Positions 8,673-17,399 of a stretch of DNA of 64,000 nt are shown here, piece by piece. Position 1 is the stretch's first letter; each line of letters opens with the position of its first letter. Under the pieces are notes generated by a model, which saw nothing but the letters and a program-made list of their open reading frames with translations, ran no database searches and had not been told where the DNA came from. A program made the translations under genes and the position numbers. The stretch comes from Pseudomonadota bacterium (GTDB lineage: Bacteria > Pseudomonadota > Alphaproteobacteria > Rhizobiales > Xanthobacteraceae): NCBI GenBank assembly GCA_023451825.1, contig JAEXYA010000023.1, positions 1 to 64,000 of the forward strand, read 5' to 3'.

Positions 8673-8777
8673 CCTCATCCTGAGGAGCGGTCGTCTTCGA
8701 CCGCGTCTCGAAGGATGGCGGCGCACTCCAGTCATGGTTCGAGACGCACGCCAAGTGGCGCGCTCCTCACCATGAGG
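8673..8777. repeat. Palindromic intergenic repeat, family A, copy 3
   Basis: Same two-arm structure as the copy at 5903-6010, with CCTCATCCTGAGGAGC at the left end and CTCCTCACCATGAGG at the right. It lies between the convergent genes irr and the SGNH hydrolase. Confidence 0.85.
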
Positions 8778-8791
8778 CCGGAGTTTAGGTG

Positions 8792-9559
8792 CTATCTCCC
8801 GCGCTGGCGTTTCGCCGGCGCGTTTTCTTTATCCGCAGGCATCGCCGCGATGATCGCGCGCGCCAAGGCGCGGCCGACGCAGGCATAGCCATCGGCCGAA
8901 CTGTGCAATCCGTCCATGCTGGTCAGCGCCGTGATCGGCAACCCGCCCTCGACGGCGCGGCGCATCAGGTCGAAGCGCGAGAACAGCGGCACGTTTTCCC
9001 GTCTCGCCGCTTCAATGATGCTCGCTTGCATCTTGCTGTAGTTGGAGGCCAGGATCACCGGCGCATATTGCTGGTCCATCAGCACCACATCGGTGCCCTT
9101 CGCCTTGAGTTGGCGAATTCCTGCGACGATCTTGTCGGTGAGGCTGTCACCGCTCTGTAGCCAGGTGATGTCGTTGGTGCCGATCTGCCAGATCACGAGG
9201 TCGGGCTTGTGGGCGAGCACGTCCCGCTCGAAGCGCGCGACATTGCCGGGGATCGTATCGGCATTGCGCCCGCTATTGGTGATCACGACCTGCAAGCCCG
9301 GCTTCAGCCGCTCCATCTCGGACTTCAGCATGCCGGGATAGGTCAGCGCCGGATCGGTCTGCCACAATCCGCGCGTCGACGAGGAGCCGATGGCGACGAT
9401 GCGGAGCGGGCTATTGGCCTGGAGCGCAGCGGAGGTGCGCGCCAGCGATGCGCCGTCGGTCAATTGCTGTCCGATGGCGAGGCATTGTTCTGCGGCCGAC
9501 TGTGCAAGCGCGAGCTGCGGCAAAAGCGCGAATGCAAAGGCCAGAAGGCCGCTGCGCAT
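8792..9559 (-). CDS. Exported SGNH/GDSL-type hydrolase
   Basis: A 255-residue protein with a signal peptide (MRSGLLAFAFALLPQLALAQ; cleavage about residue 20). Block I is AIGSSSTRG (catalytic Ser), block III is IGTNDITW (oxyanion Asn) and block V is DGLHSSADGY (catalytic Asp and His), so the SGNH set is complete. It is probably a periplasmic esterase or deacylase acting on lipids or acetylated glycans; the substrate is unknown. It starts four bases after the SH3-domain gene and is co-transcribed with it, suggesting a shared cell-wall role. Confidence 0.88.
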   Translation of the reverse strand: MRSGLLAFAFALLPQLALAQSAAEQCLAIGQQLTDGASLARTSAALQANSPLRIVAIGSSSTRGLWQTDPALTYPGMLKSEMERLKPGLQVVITNSGRNADTIPGNVARFERDVLAHKPDLVIWQIGTNDITWLQSGDSLTDKIVAGIRQLKAKGTDVVLMDQQYAPVILASNYSKMQASIIEAARRENVPLFSRFDLMRRAVEGGLPITALTSMDGLHSSADGYACVGRALARAIIAAMPADKENAPAKRQRGR

Positions 9560-9563
9560 CGCG

Positions 9564-10088
9564 TCAGTTCACTTTCTCGTCGAGATAGACGCCCCACAGG
9601 CGCTGCTGTTCGATCCAGCCGTCGAAGCCGGTGCCAATCACGCGGCACCAGCCATCGCGGCAACGTCGCACCTGGGCCACGACGCCGGCTTGCAGTCGCG
9701 CGGCAACGGCGCTTTGCGCATTGGGGTCGTCATAGATCGCGGCGAGTTCGTCCTTGTGCTTCATGGTCACCACCGCGGAGCGGCGGCCGGACAGCAGCGA
9801 GTGATAGACCCAGCCCTCGGCGCCTTCGGAATCGCGGATCCGGCGCCAGTTCTCGTATTCGGCGGTGATCTCAACGGGCAGGCCGGCCTTGGTATAGACC
9901 CAGGCCACGTCGTTATCCTTGGTCGGGCCGGCGCGGACATTCACGTGATCGGATTTCAGGCTGACATAGCGCGGCACCGGCAGGCCGCTGGCGCCGAGCG
10001 GGACGTTGCTGGCGGCGAGAGCCGGATCGAGTGCCGCGACGATAAGTGCCACTGCAAAACCCGCATACGCAAAACGCCCCGACGCCAT
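9564..10088 (-). CDS. Periplasmic protein with bacterial SH3 domains
   Basis: A 174-residue protein with a signal peptide (cleavage near AALDPALAAS). Two SH3-like modules are visible: VSLKSDHVNVRAGPTKDNDVAW with GWVYHSLLSGRR, and a second ending GWIEQQRLWGVY. SH3b modules usually bind peptidoglycan or proteins in the periplasm. ATG 10088 is supported by GACGAGG nine bases upstream; an upstream in-frame ATG at 10112 would add eight residues. It is the first gene of a two-gene operon with the SGNH hydrolase. No catalytic domain is present. Confidence 0.85.
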   Translation of the reverse strand: MASGRFAYAGFAVALIVAALDPALAASNVPLGASGLPVPRYVSLKSDHVNVRAGPTKDNDVAWVYTKAGLPVEITAEYENWRRIRDSEGAEGWVYHSLLSGRRSAVVTMKHKDELAAIYDDPNAQSAVAARLQAGVVAQVRRCRDGWCRVIGTGFDGWIEQQRLWGVYLDEKVN

Positions 10089-10321
10089 TAACTCAACCTC
10101 GTCCCATTCCATGTTTGTCGCATTGCACGCTCGCCGTGAGGTTCTTGTTTCGGCCCGGTTCTCTGATAGAGAGGACCAAGGCCCAAGACGCTAACCAAGA
10201 CGCCCGGTTAGGTGTCAGGGAACCCGAGGAAACGGTGCATTTGCGCGGCTGCCGGAGTTTCGATCAACCGGGTTAATGCGGACTGAACGAACCAGCAGCG
10301 CAGGGGGCAAGTGAGCAGGAT

Positions 10322-11326
10322 ATGACGATCAAGAAGAAGCCCCTCGTTGTCGTCACCCGCCGTCTGCCGGACTCCATCGAGACGCGGATGCGCGAATTGT
10401 TCGACGCGCGCCTCAATGTCGACGATGTGCCGATGACCCAGGAGCAGCTCGCCGAGGCGATCCGCACGGCAGATGTGCTGGTTCCCACCGTCACCGACGA
10501 GATCACCAAGGAGCTGCTCGATCAGCCCGACTGCAAGATCAAGCTGATCGCCAATTTCGGCAATGGCGTCGACAATATCGATGTCGTCGCCGCGCAAGCC
10601 AAGGGCATCACCGTCACCAACACGCCGAAGGTGCTCACCGAGGACACGGCCGACATGACCATGTCGCTGATCCTCGCAGTGCCGCGCCGCCTGATCGAGG
10701 GCGCCGCGATTCTCACCGAGGGCCGTGAGGACTGGCAGGGCTGGTCGCCGACCTGGATGCTGGGCAAACGTCTCGGCGGCAAGCGCCTCGGCATCATCGG
10801 CATGGGCCGCATCGGCCAGGCCGTGGCCCGCCGCGCCAAGGCCTTTGGCCTGCAGATCCACTATCACAACCGCAAGCCGGTCGCGCCGGTGATCGCCGAC
10901 GAACTCGGCGCCACCTATTGGGATTCGCTCGACCAGATGCTGGCGCGGATGGACATCATCTCGGTGAACTGCCCGCACACGCCGGCCACGTTCCATCTGC
11001 TGTCGGCACGTCGCCTGAAACTGATGCGCAAGGACGCCTATATCGTCAACACCGCGCGCGGCGAGGTGATCGACGAGGAGACTTTGACCAAGCTGATCGA
11101 AAGCGGCGACATCGCCGGCGCCGCGCTCGACGTGTTCGAGCATGAGCCTGCGGTGAATCCGAAACTGGTGCGCCTCGCCAAGGCCGGCAAGGTGCTGCTG
11201 CTGCCGCATATGGGCTCGGCCACGGTGGAAGGCCGTGTCGAGATGGGCGAGAAGGTGATCATCAACATCCGCACCTTCCTCGATGCGCACAAGCCGCCGG
11301 ATCGTGTGTTGCCGAATATGCTGTGA
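10322..11326 (+). CDS. D-isomer-specific 2-hydroxyacid dehydrogenase (glyoxylate reductase-like)
   Basis: A 334-residue NAD(P)-dependent dehydrogenase. The Rossmann motif is GIIGMGRIGQAVARRAK; the catalytic Arg is in NTARGEVID, the Glu in FEHEPAV and the His in LLPHMGSAT. Substrate-loop residues ANFGNGVDNID resemble glyoxylate/hydroxypyruvate reductases of rhizobia. It would reduce glyoxylate or hydroxypyruvate with NAD(P)H. AGGA lies a few bases before ATG 10322. The gene is divergent from the SH3/SGNH operon across ~230 bp. The exact substrate is not provable from sequence. Confidence 0.9.
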   Translation: MTIKKKPLVVVTRRLPDSIETRMRELFDARLNVDDVPMTQEQLAEAIRTADVLVPTVTDEITKELLDQPDCKIKLIANFGNGVDNIDVVAAQAKGITVTNTPKVLTEDTADMTMSLILAVPRRLIEGAAILTEGREDWQGWSPTWMLGKRLGGKRLGIIGMGRIGQAVARRAKAFGLQIHYHNRKPVAPVIADELGATYWDSLDQMLARMDIISVNCPHTPATFHLLSARRLKLMRKDAYIVNTARGEVIDEETLTKLIESGDIAGAALDVFEHEPAVNPKLVRLAKAGKVLLLPHMGSATVEGRVEMGEKVIINIRTFLDAHKPPDRVLPNML

Positions 11327-11349
11327 TTTGTAGCCCGGATGGAGTGGCA

Positions 11350-11440
11350 TGTAGGGTGGGCAAAGGCGCTCTTGCGCCGTGCCCACCATCAAGTGCCTTG
11401 CGCGTGAAGGTGGGCACGCTTCGCTTTGCCCACCCTACAA
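11350..11440. repeat. Palindromic repeat, family B, copy 1
   Basis: The ends TGTAGGGTGGGCAAAG and CTTTGCCCACCCTACA are inverted, with inner GTGCCCACC/GGTGGGCAC arms. This 91-bp hairpin-forming element lies just 3' of trmB. It is preceded by a fragment (TTGTAGCCCGGATGG at ~11330) of the family F repeat found at 52644. Confidence 0.85.
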
Positions 11441-11441
11441 A

Positions 11442-12143
11442 TTACTTCAACCGAAACATCAGATAACTCGCCTTGCGCCCTTCGCACGTGGCTTTGCGGC
11501 CATAGCGGGTCATCGTGTAGTTCGGCCATGGCAGGCGCCAGTCATCGGCGCGCTCAGCCAGCCATACAAAGGCCGGCGATCGCGTGACGTGCCACAGCGT
11601 CCACGACACATAGCTTTCGATATCGCAGACGAACCGAAACTCGCCCCGCGGCACCAGCACGCGGGTCATCTCATTGAGCGTCTTGTCCTGCACGAAGCGG
11701 CGCTTCCAGTGGCGCTTCTTCGGCCAGGGATCGGGATGGATCAGGTCGATGCGCTTCAGTGATTGCGCCGGCGCCCAGTTCAGCAATTCCGCGGCATCGC
11801 CGGCGACAAGGCGGATATTGCGGATCTCCTGTGCCTCGATCTGCACCAGGATTTTTGCCATGCCGTTGATATAGGGCTCGCAGCCGATGAAGCCGAGATG
11901 CGGATGCGCCAGCGCCTCGGCCACCAGATGCTCGCCGCCGCCGAAGCCGATCTCGAGGCGAACGCCTTCGACCTCATTGCCGAACAGTGCGCGCAAATCG
12001 GCGGGCGCTGGCTGCGTGATGTCTACGGTGAGCGCGGGCAGCAGCGTGGCCATCAGGTCAGCTTGATGGTCGCGCAGCTTGTGGCCTTTGCGGCGTCCGA
12101 AAAAGGAGCCGGTATAGCGTTTGGATTCGTCGTCAGTCGTCAT
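11442..12143 (-). CDS. trmB: tRNA (guanine-N7)-methyltransferase
   Basis: A 233-residue SAM-dependent methyltransferase that makes m7G46 in tRNA. The N-terminus has GRRKGHKLRDHQ; the SAM-binding loop is LEIGFGGGEHLVAEA; the family signature HPDPWPKKRHWKRR is followed by the typical RFVCDIESY. ATG 12143 matches the family start; a longer frame runs through the upstream family B repeat and is rejected. The gene is flanked on both sides by family B repeats. I recall metK directly upstream of trmB in related genomes; here it is absent. Confidence 0.95.
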   Translation of the reverse strand: MTTDDESKRYTGSFFGRRKGHKLRDHQADLMATLLPALTVDITQPAPADLRALFGNEVEGVRLEIGFGGGEHLVAEALAHPHLGFIGCEPYINGMAKILVQIEAQEIRNIRLVAGDAAELLNWAPAQSLKRIDLIHPDPWPKKRHWKRRFVQDKTLNEMTRVLVPRGEFRFVCDIESYVSWTLWHVTRSPAFVWLAERADDWRLPWPNYTMTRYGRKATCEGRKASYLMFRLK

Positions 12144-12217
12144 GGCGGGGGTGATAGCGCCGAAATGCGCGCGGCGCCATCGGGGCGATAGCGAATACCG
12201 GCCATGACAAGGGGAGA

Positions 12218-12307
12218 TGTAGGGTGGGCAAAGCGTAAGCGTGCCCACCTTCAAGTGCACGGCTGATGAAGGTGGGCACGGCGCTGCGCGCCTTTGCCCA
12301 CCCTACA
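12218..12307. repeat. Palindromic repeat, family B, copy 2
   Basis: The same 90-bp hairpin element as at 11350 (TGTAGGGTGGGCAAAG ... CTTTGCCCACCCTACA), here between the XRE regulator gene and trmB. Together with copy 1 it brackets trmB. Confidence 0.85.
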
Positions 12308-12318
12308 GAACAGCGCGC

Positions 12319-12735
12319 TTAATTCGTTTCCGTCACTTCGCGAGCGGCAATCTGTTCGACGAGGTCGACGATGCTGCGGCGGAGCTTGCTATCGGAGATG
12401 CGGGTGAAGGCGCGGGTCAAAGCGAGGCCTTCGGATGTGGCGAGGAAGTCCGACACATAAGTCGGCGAGGCCGCCTCACCAAAACCGTTGGCGGTTTCGA
12501 GAGCGCCAGGGCCGCCTTCGAACAAAAAGGAAACCGGCACCTGCAAAATTTCCGAAATCTGCTGCAGGCGGCTGGCGCCGACGCGGTTGGTGCCCTTCTC
12601 GTATTTCTGGACTTGCTGGAATGTCAGACCGAGCGCTTCGCCCAATTTTTCCTGACTCATGCCCAGCATAATGCGGCGCATGCGCACACGGCTGCCGACA
12701 TATTTGTCAACAGGATTGGGCGCTTTCGTCGACAT
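12319..12735 (-). CDS. XRE-family helix-turn-helix regulator (PraR-like)
   Basis: A 138-residue protein. The Cro/CI-type HTH spans residues ~12-65 (GSRVRMRRIMLGMSQEKLGE, FQQVQKYEKGTNRVGASRL). The remainder is a helical tail with a conserved C-terminal IVDLVEQIA. It resembles rhizobial PraR-type regulators of adhesion, biofilm and quorum-sensing genes; this is family memory, not proof. ATG 12735 is chosen because AGGAG lies eight bases upstream; a GTG three codons earlier overlaps that site. The 280-bp upstream region is unusually AT-rich. Confidence 0.88.
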   Translation of the reverse strand: MSTKAPNPVDKYVGSRVRMRRIMLGMSQEKLGEALGLTFQQVQKYEKGTNRVGASRLQQISEILQVPVSFLFEGGPGALETANGFGEAASPTYVSDFLATSEGLALTRAFTRISDSKLRRSIVDLVEQIAAREVTETN

Positions 12736-12744
12736 CTCAAACAC

Positions 12745-13016
12745 TCCTGATCACAAAGAATAGGGGAGACGGAGCAGAGAAGGGCGCCCGTCGCAGATCG
12801 GCATCAGTGGCGAGCCGACGGTATCCTAATAGACTATATAGCAGCGACGTAAATCTTCCTAAGTAGAAAAAATGCGCCCAAAGTTAGTTTATTTCTCAAA
12901 AATCGATAAGCAGCACTAATAAAGCTAGCTAATAAAGCCTTCTGGACTAGGCATCGTGCGAAATATCAATCGCGGCACGGTCGCGCGTAACTATCTAAAA
13001 TGATTACGATACTAAA
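12745..13016. promoter_or_regulatory. AT-rich upstream region of the XRE regulator, with a direct repeat
   Basis: The stretch of about 270 bp between lnt and the XRE gene holds no gene. Bases ~12835-13015 are markedly AT-rich for this genome. CTAATAAAGC occurs twice in the same orientation, at 12916-12925 and 12929-12938, 13 bp apart, a spacing compatible with tandem sites for a regulator. TATATAG near 12834 could serve as a -10 on the minus strand. Autoregulation by the XRE protein is plausible but not shown. Confidence 0.4.
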
Positions 13017-14624
13017 TCAGCCGCGCGACCTGGTGCGGCGGCGCGCGACAAGAATGATCGCCAGGGCGATACCAATCGCTGCGGGAAGATCGCCGGCCTT
13101 CGCGTAAAAAGTGGGCGGAATAGCCGCAGGCAGGCGGGAATCCAGCACACCTTCGATCCCCAGGCCGAGCTGCGCTACGATGCGGCCGACAGGATCGACG
13201 ACCACGGAGATGCCGGTGTTCGCCGCGCGAACCAATGGAAGACCCTCTTCGATTGCGCGAATCCGGCTCTGCTGCAGATGCTGATACGGCCCGGTGGAAA
13301 TGCCGAACCAGCCATCATTGGTGAGATTCACGATCCAGCCCGGACGATCGTTCTGGATGACGATATCGTCGGGGAAGACAGCCTCGTAGCAGATCAGCGG
13401 CAGCATCGGCGGTGCACCGGGCACATCCATCGGCTTGCGCCGCGTGCCCGGAATGAAGCCGCCATGCACCTTGGTGAGTTGTTGCAGACCGATCTTTTCC
13501 AGCAGGCCCTGCCACGGCAGATATTCGCCGAACGGCACCAGATGCAGCTTGTCATAAACCGACAGGAAGGTGCCGTCGTGATCGATGACGAAGATCGAAT
13601 TATAGGCACGCGTGACGCGCGTACCCGGCGGCTGGTCCGGCGGCCGCACGGCGCCGGTGATCAGCACGGTGCCTTTCGGCAGCAGGTCTGCGATCTGTGC
13701 CATCGCATCGGCTTCGCGCGACAGGAAGAACGGGAAGGCGGATTCCGGCCAGATCAGCACATTGGCGGAGCCGACGCCGCTATTCTCGGGGCCGGTGGAG
13801 CGATCGGACAGCGCAAGATATTTGCTCATCACATCCGCCTTGGCGGAATAGTTGAAGCGTTTGTCCTGTGAGATCGCGGGCTGCATGATGCGCAGCTTCA
13901 CATCGGCAACGAATTGCGTCGGCGTAGAGCCGAGGCGGATGGTGCCATAGATGCCCATCACGATCAGCAATGATGCTGCGAGCACCGGCGCAAGCCATGG
14001 CCGCTGCGTGCGCGAGCGGCTGTCGATCAGGACGCCCGGCGATGCAAAGATTGCGACTGCAAGGAACGTCATGCCCCACAGGCCGATCAGCGACATGGTC
14101 TGCGCCAGTGCCAGCGGCTCGGTCAGCGCATAACCGAAGGCATTCCAGGGAAAGCCGGTGAGCATGTGCCCACGCAGCCATTCGCCGATGGTGAGGCTGG
14201 CTGCCAGCGCCAGCACGCGCGATGCATCCTTGGTCCACAGCAGCCGCGCCAGTGCGAAGCCGAGCGCCGTGTAGAGCGCGAGATAGGCGGGCAAGCCGCA
14301 GATCGCCGCCGGCAGCAGCCAGGCGAAGGTCTCGGCATCGACGAGGAAGGCATAGCCGATCCAGTACAGGCCCGGCACGAAGTATCCGAAGCCGAACCAC
14401 CAGCCGGCCATGGCCGCGGCGGGAATGCCGCGCATCTTGCCGGCTGCGGCGCCGTCGATCAGCCAGACGACGACGGGGAATGTGATGAAGAGGATCGGCC
14501 ACGCATTGAACGGCGCCATCGCCAGCGATGAAAATGCGCCGGCAAAGAAGGCGATGGCGGCGCGCCGCCAGCCCCAGGCAAGAATGATGCTGAGTGCGAC
14601 ATTGCGCAGTTGTTTGGGGATCAC
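13017..14624 (-). CDS. lnt: Apolipoprotein N-acyltransferase
   Basis: A 535-residue inner-membrane enzyme that adds the third acyl chain to lipoproteins. About six to eight membrane helices are followed by a periplasmic nitrilase domain with catalytic Glu in LIWPESAFPFF, Lys in YDKLHLVPFGEYLP and Cys in PLICYEAVFPD. A final membrane segment and Arg-rich tail close the protein. The start overlaps the stop of the corC-like gene by four bases (ATGA), so the two are translationally coupled in the miaB-phoH-ybeY-corC-lnt operon. Confidence 0.96.
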   Translation of the reverse strand: MIPKQLRNVALSIILAWGWRRAAIAFFAGAFSSLAMAPFNAWPILFITFPVVVWLIDGAAAGKMRGIPAAAMAGWWFGFGYFVPGLYWIGYAFLVDAETFAWLLPAAICGLPAYLALYTALGFALARLLWTKDASRVLALAASLTIGEWLRGHMLTGFPWNAFGYALTEPLALAQTMSLIGLWGMTFLAVAIFASPGVLIDSRSRTQRPWLAPVLAASLLIVMGIYGTIRLGSTPTQFVADVKLRIMQPAISQDKRFNYSAKADVMSKYLALSDRSTGPENSGVGSANVLIWPESAFPFFLSREADAMAQIADLLPKGTVLITGAVRPPDQPPGTRVTRAYNSIFVIDHDGTFLSVYDKLHLVPFGEYLPWQGLLEKIGLQQLTKVHGGFIPGTRRKPMDVPGAPPMLPLICYEAVFPDDIVIQNDRPGWIVNLTNDGWFGISTGPYQHLQQSRIRAIEEGLPLVRAANTGISVVVDPVGRIVAQLGLGIEGVLDSRLPAAIPPTFYAKAGDLPAAIGIALAIILVARRRTRSRG

Positions 14625-15748
14625 GGCGTTCCCGCACTGTCTCCGGAGGGCGGCGGATTCGCAGTGTCGGTCGATTGCGAATTGGCGGTGTCGTTCGGTG
14701 CGCCACGCTTGCGCGGTTCACGGACGCGCGGCGCAGGGCGCTCCTTGCGCGGGCCGATGCGCAGCCGCTTGACGCGGCGCGGATCGGCATCGAGCACTTC
14801 GATCTCGAATTCGCCGGGCCCGGCGATCACTTCGCCGCGCACGGGCAAGCGACCGACATGGGTGACGATGTAGCCGCCGAGTGTTTCGACATCCTCGCCG
14901 TCTTCGCCGGTCTCGAAATCCTGGCCGATGAGCTTGCGCGCTTCCTCGAGGCTGGTGCGGGCATCGGCGATAAAATAGTCGCCTTGCTTCACGATCGAGG
15001 GCGGCTCTTCGCTGTCATGCTCGTCATCGATCTCGCCGACGATCTGCTCGACGATGTCCTCGATGGAGACGAGGCCATCGGTGCCGCCATATTCATCGAC
15101 CACGAGGGCGAGATGCAGGCGCGCGGCCTGCATCTGCGCCAGCAGATCGATGGCGCGCATGGATGGCGGCACATAGAGCAGCTTGCGGATGATGCCGGTC
15201 TCGATGACCGTCTGCGCGAGATCGACTGCGCGCAAATCGAGCCCTGCGGGCAGCGTCTTCTTGCGCTTGGATGTCGTCGTCGTTGCAGTTGCTGCAGCCG
15301 GCTTCGGCTCCTTGCGCGCCCTGATCGTCATATAGCCGAGCATGTCGCGGATATGGACGATGCCGACGGGATCATCGAGCGTTTCGTTATAGACGACGAG
15401 GCGCGAATGGCCGGCGCTCTCGAACAGGCTCATCAATTCGCCGAGCGAGATATCCTGCTTCACGGCGACGATGTCGGAACGATGCACCATCACATCCGCG
15501 ATGCGGCGCTCGTTGAGGCCGAGAATGTTGCGCAGCATGGTGCGCTCGACGGTGGAGAAGCCGGTCTCTTCCGGCTCCGACGCGTCGAGCACCACCTGCA
15601 GATCGGCGCGCACCGATCCGGTCTTCCATCCGAACAGCGAGCGGATCGCCCGCGTCAGCCACGTCTCTGCGGCAGGGCGGATGACCTCGCCCTCATGGAC
15701 GACGGCGGGAAGGTTGGTCGTCGTGTTGTTACTATCGCCCTCCGGCAT
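14621..15748 (-). CDS. CorC/TlyC-type CBS-domain protein
   Basis: A 375-residue protein with two CBS domains (from IADVMVHRSDIVAVKQDISL, and from IRKLLYVPPSMRAIDLLAQM), then DEYGGTDGLVSIEDIVEQIVGEI and a CorC_HlyC C-terminal domain (~235-320). The tail is basic and low-complexity. There is no DUF21 membrane domain, so it is the cytosolic CorC type linked to Mg/Co efflux or membrane-transport control. An extra 25-residue Lys/Thr/Ala-rich insert separates the CBS domains. It sits one base after ybeY and overlaps lnt. Confidence 0.9.
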   Translation of the reverse strand: MPEGDSNNTTTNLPAVVHEGEVIRPAAETWLTRAIRSLFGWKTGSVRADLQVVLDASEPEETGFSTVERTMLRNILGLNERRIADVMVHRSDIVAVKQDISLGELMSLFESAGHSRLVVYNETLDDPVGIVHIRDMLGYMTIRARKEPKPAAATATTTTSKRKKTLPAGLDLRAVDLAQTVIETGIIRKLLYVPPSMRAIDLLAQMQAARLHLALVVDEYGGTDGLVSIEDIVEQIVGEIDDEHDSEEPPSIVKQGDYFIADARTSLEEARKLIGQDFETGEDGEDVETLGGYIVTHVGRLPVRGEVIAGPGEFEIEVLDADPRRVKRLRIGPRKERPAPRVREPRKRGAPNDTANSQSTDTANPPPSGDSAGTP

Positions 15749-15749
15749 G

Positions 15750-16262
15750 TCAGATCACCTCGCCTTGATTGGCATAGGGGTCGGGAATGCCGAGCGTCGC
15801 CAGGATCTCGCGTTCCTTCTGCTCCATCTCTTCGGCGTCGGCGCTGTTCTCGTGGTCGTAGCCGACCAGATGCAGGAAGCCGTGGATGGCGAGATGGCTG
15901 AGATGGTTTGCAAAGGTCTTTTCTTCGTCGTCCGCCTCGCGGCGGGTGGTCTCGTAAGCGATCGCGATGTCGCCGAGCATCATCGGCATGTCGTCGGGCA
16001 CCTCGGCGCCTTCCGGCGGCTGCAAGGCGGGGAAGGACAGCACATTGGTGGCCTTGTCCATGCCGCGCCAATTGTTGTTCAGCGTGCGGATGCCGGTGTC
16101 ATCAGTCAGCATGATCGCGAGTTCGGCATCGGCAGTGTCGTCCTCGACCATGCCGGATGCAGCCTCGATGGCGCGATGAATGATCGCGTCGGCTTCAGGC
16201 TCGGCGGACCAGCAGTCGGCGACAACGAGAACCTCGGTCGCGGGTGGGATATGGGTCGTCAT
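15750..16262 (-). CDS. ybeY: Endoribonuclease YbeY (16S rRNA 3'-end maturation)
   Basis: A 170-residue zinc-dependent RNase involved in rRNA processing and ribosome quality control. The metal site HGFLHLVGYDH (three His) is intact, with NNNWRGMDKATNVLSFP upstream, the family signature. It follows phoH by 65 bp and precedes the corC-like gene by one base, the normal order for this operon. Confidence 0.96.
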   Translation of the reverse strand: MTTHIPPATEVLVVADCWSAEPEADAIIHRAIEAASGMVEDDTADAELAIMLTDDTGIRTLNNNWRGMDKATNVLSFPALQPPEGAEVPDDMPMMLGDIAIAYETTRREADDEEKTFANHLSHLAIHGFLHLVGYDHENSADAEEMEQKEREILATLGIPDPYANQGEVI

Positions 16263-16327
16263 GGGGTAATAGTTTTTCTCATCGACGGACCCTATCGCGG
16301 ATCCGTCGTTCGTTCCTGTTGTTTGTA

Positions 16328-17395
16328 TCAGCTTTTGTTGGCTGTTGGTGTGGCAGGCGCTTTGGGCGCCGCTTTCTCATAAGCGGCGACGATGCGGCCC
16401 ACCAGTTCATGGCGCACCACGTCTTCACCCTTGAAATGCACCTGCGCGATGCCCGGCACGCCGTCCAGCAGCTTTACGGCTTCGGAGAGGCCGGAGACCT
16501 GGCCGTTGGGCAAATCGACCTGCGAGGGGTCGCCCGTGATGATCATGCGGCTGTTCTCGCCGAGACGCGTCAGAAACATCTTCATCTGCATCGATGTCGT
16601 GTTCTGCGCTTCGTCGAGAATGATCGCCGCATTGGTCAACGTGCGGCCGCGCATGAAAGCGAGCGGTGCGATTTCGATTTCGTTGGCCTGCAATGCGCGC
16701 TCGACGATGCGCGCATCCATCAGGTCATACAGCGCGTCATAGATCGGGCGAAGATACGGATCGACCTTCTCCTTGAGATCGCCGGGCAGGAAGCCGAGGC
16801 GCTCGCCCGCTTCGACGGCCGGACGCGACAGGATGATGCGATCCACTTCCTTGCGCTCGAACAGCATGCAGGCATGCGCCACCGCGAGCCAGGTCTTGCC
16901 GGTGCCGGCCGGGCCGATGCCGAACACGAGTTCGTGGCTCTTCAGCGCGCGGATGTAGGAGTCCTGCGCCGCCGTGCGCGCGCGCACCGGGCGCTTGCGC
17001 AGATTGACGGCCTCGAAGTTCGAGATCGGCTTCGACGGATTTTTGGGATCGAACGGAAACAGCGAGCCCTGCGCCAGCGTGGCGCGGATCGCGCCTTCCA
17101 CATCGCCTTGCGCCAGTTCGATGCCTTGGGCTGCCTGCGTATAGAGCATTTCGAGCACGCGGCGGGCGGCATCGCAGGCGTCGCGGGTGCCGGTGAGGGT
17201 GATGTGATTGCCGCGGCTGTCGACGACGACATTCAGTCGTCGTTCCACCAGCGCGAGGTTCTGGCCGTAAGGGCCGACCAATGCGGAGGCCGCGCGGTTA
17301 TCGTCGAAATCGATGACGACTTGCGTCTCGGCTGACGCGGTGAAGTCCATTTTGCGAGCAGCGAGCGTAGACGAATCCGATGCACTCTTTGCCAA
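16328..17395 (-). CDS. phoH: PhoH-family ATPase (YbeZ type)
   Basis: A 355-residue protein. The N-terminal ~110 residues contain a KH-like region (VDSRGNHITLTGTRDA). The PhoH ATPase domain has a Walker A FGIGPAGTGKTWLAVAHA, SRPAVEAGERLGFLPGDL and a Walker B IILDEAQNTT. It functions with YbeY in rRNA maturation or RNA metabolism. The gene starts four bases after the miaB stop. An internal ATG at 17350 is possible, but the longer N-terminus keeps the operon spacing tight. Confidence 0.94.
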   Translation of the reverse strand: MAKSASDSSTLAARKMDFTASAETQVVIDFDDNRAASALVGPYGQNLALVERRLNVVVDSRGNHITLTGTRDACDAARRVLEMLYTQAAQGIELAQGDVEGAIRATLAQGSLFPFDPKNPSKPISNFEAVNLRKRPVRARTAAQDSYIRALKSHELVFGIGPAGTGKTWLAVAHACMLFERKEVDRIILSRPAVEAGERLGFLPGDLKEKVDPYLRPIYDALYDLMDARIVERALQANEIEIAPLAFMRGRTLTNAAIILDEAQNTTSMQMKMFLTRLGENSRMIITGDPSQVDLPNGQVSGLSEAVKLLDGVPGIAQVHFKGEDVVRHELVGRIVAAYEKAAPKAPATPTANKS

Positions 17396-17399
17396 GAAT

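Noticed and set aside
12144..12260. N-terminal extension of trmB
   Set aside because: The extra residues are a translation of the family B repeat, as also seen at the other copies.
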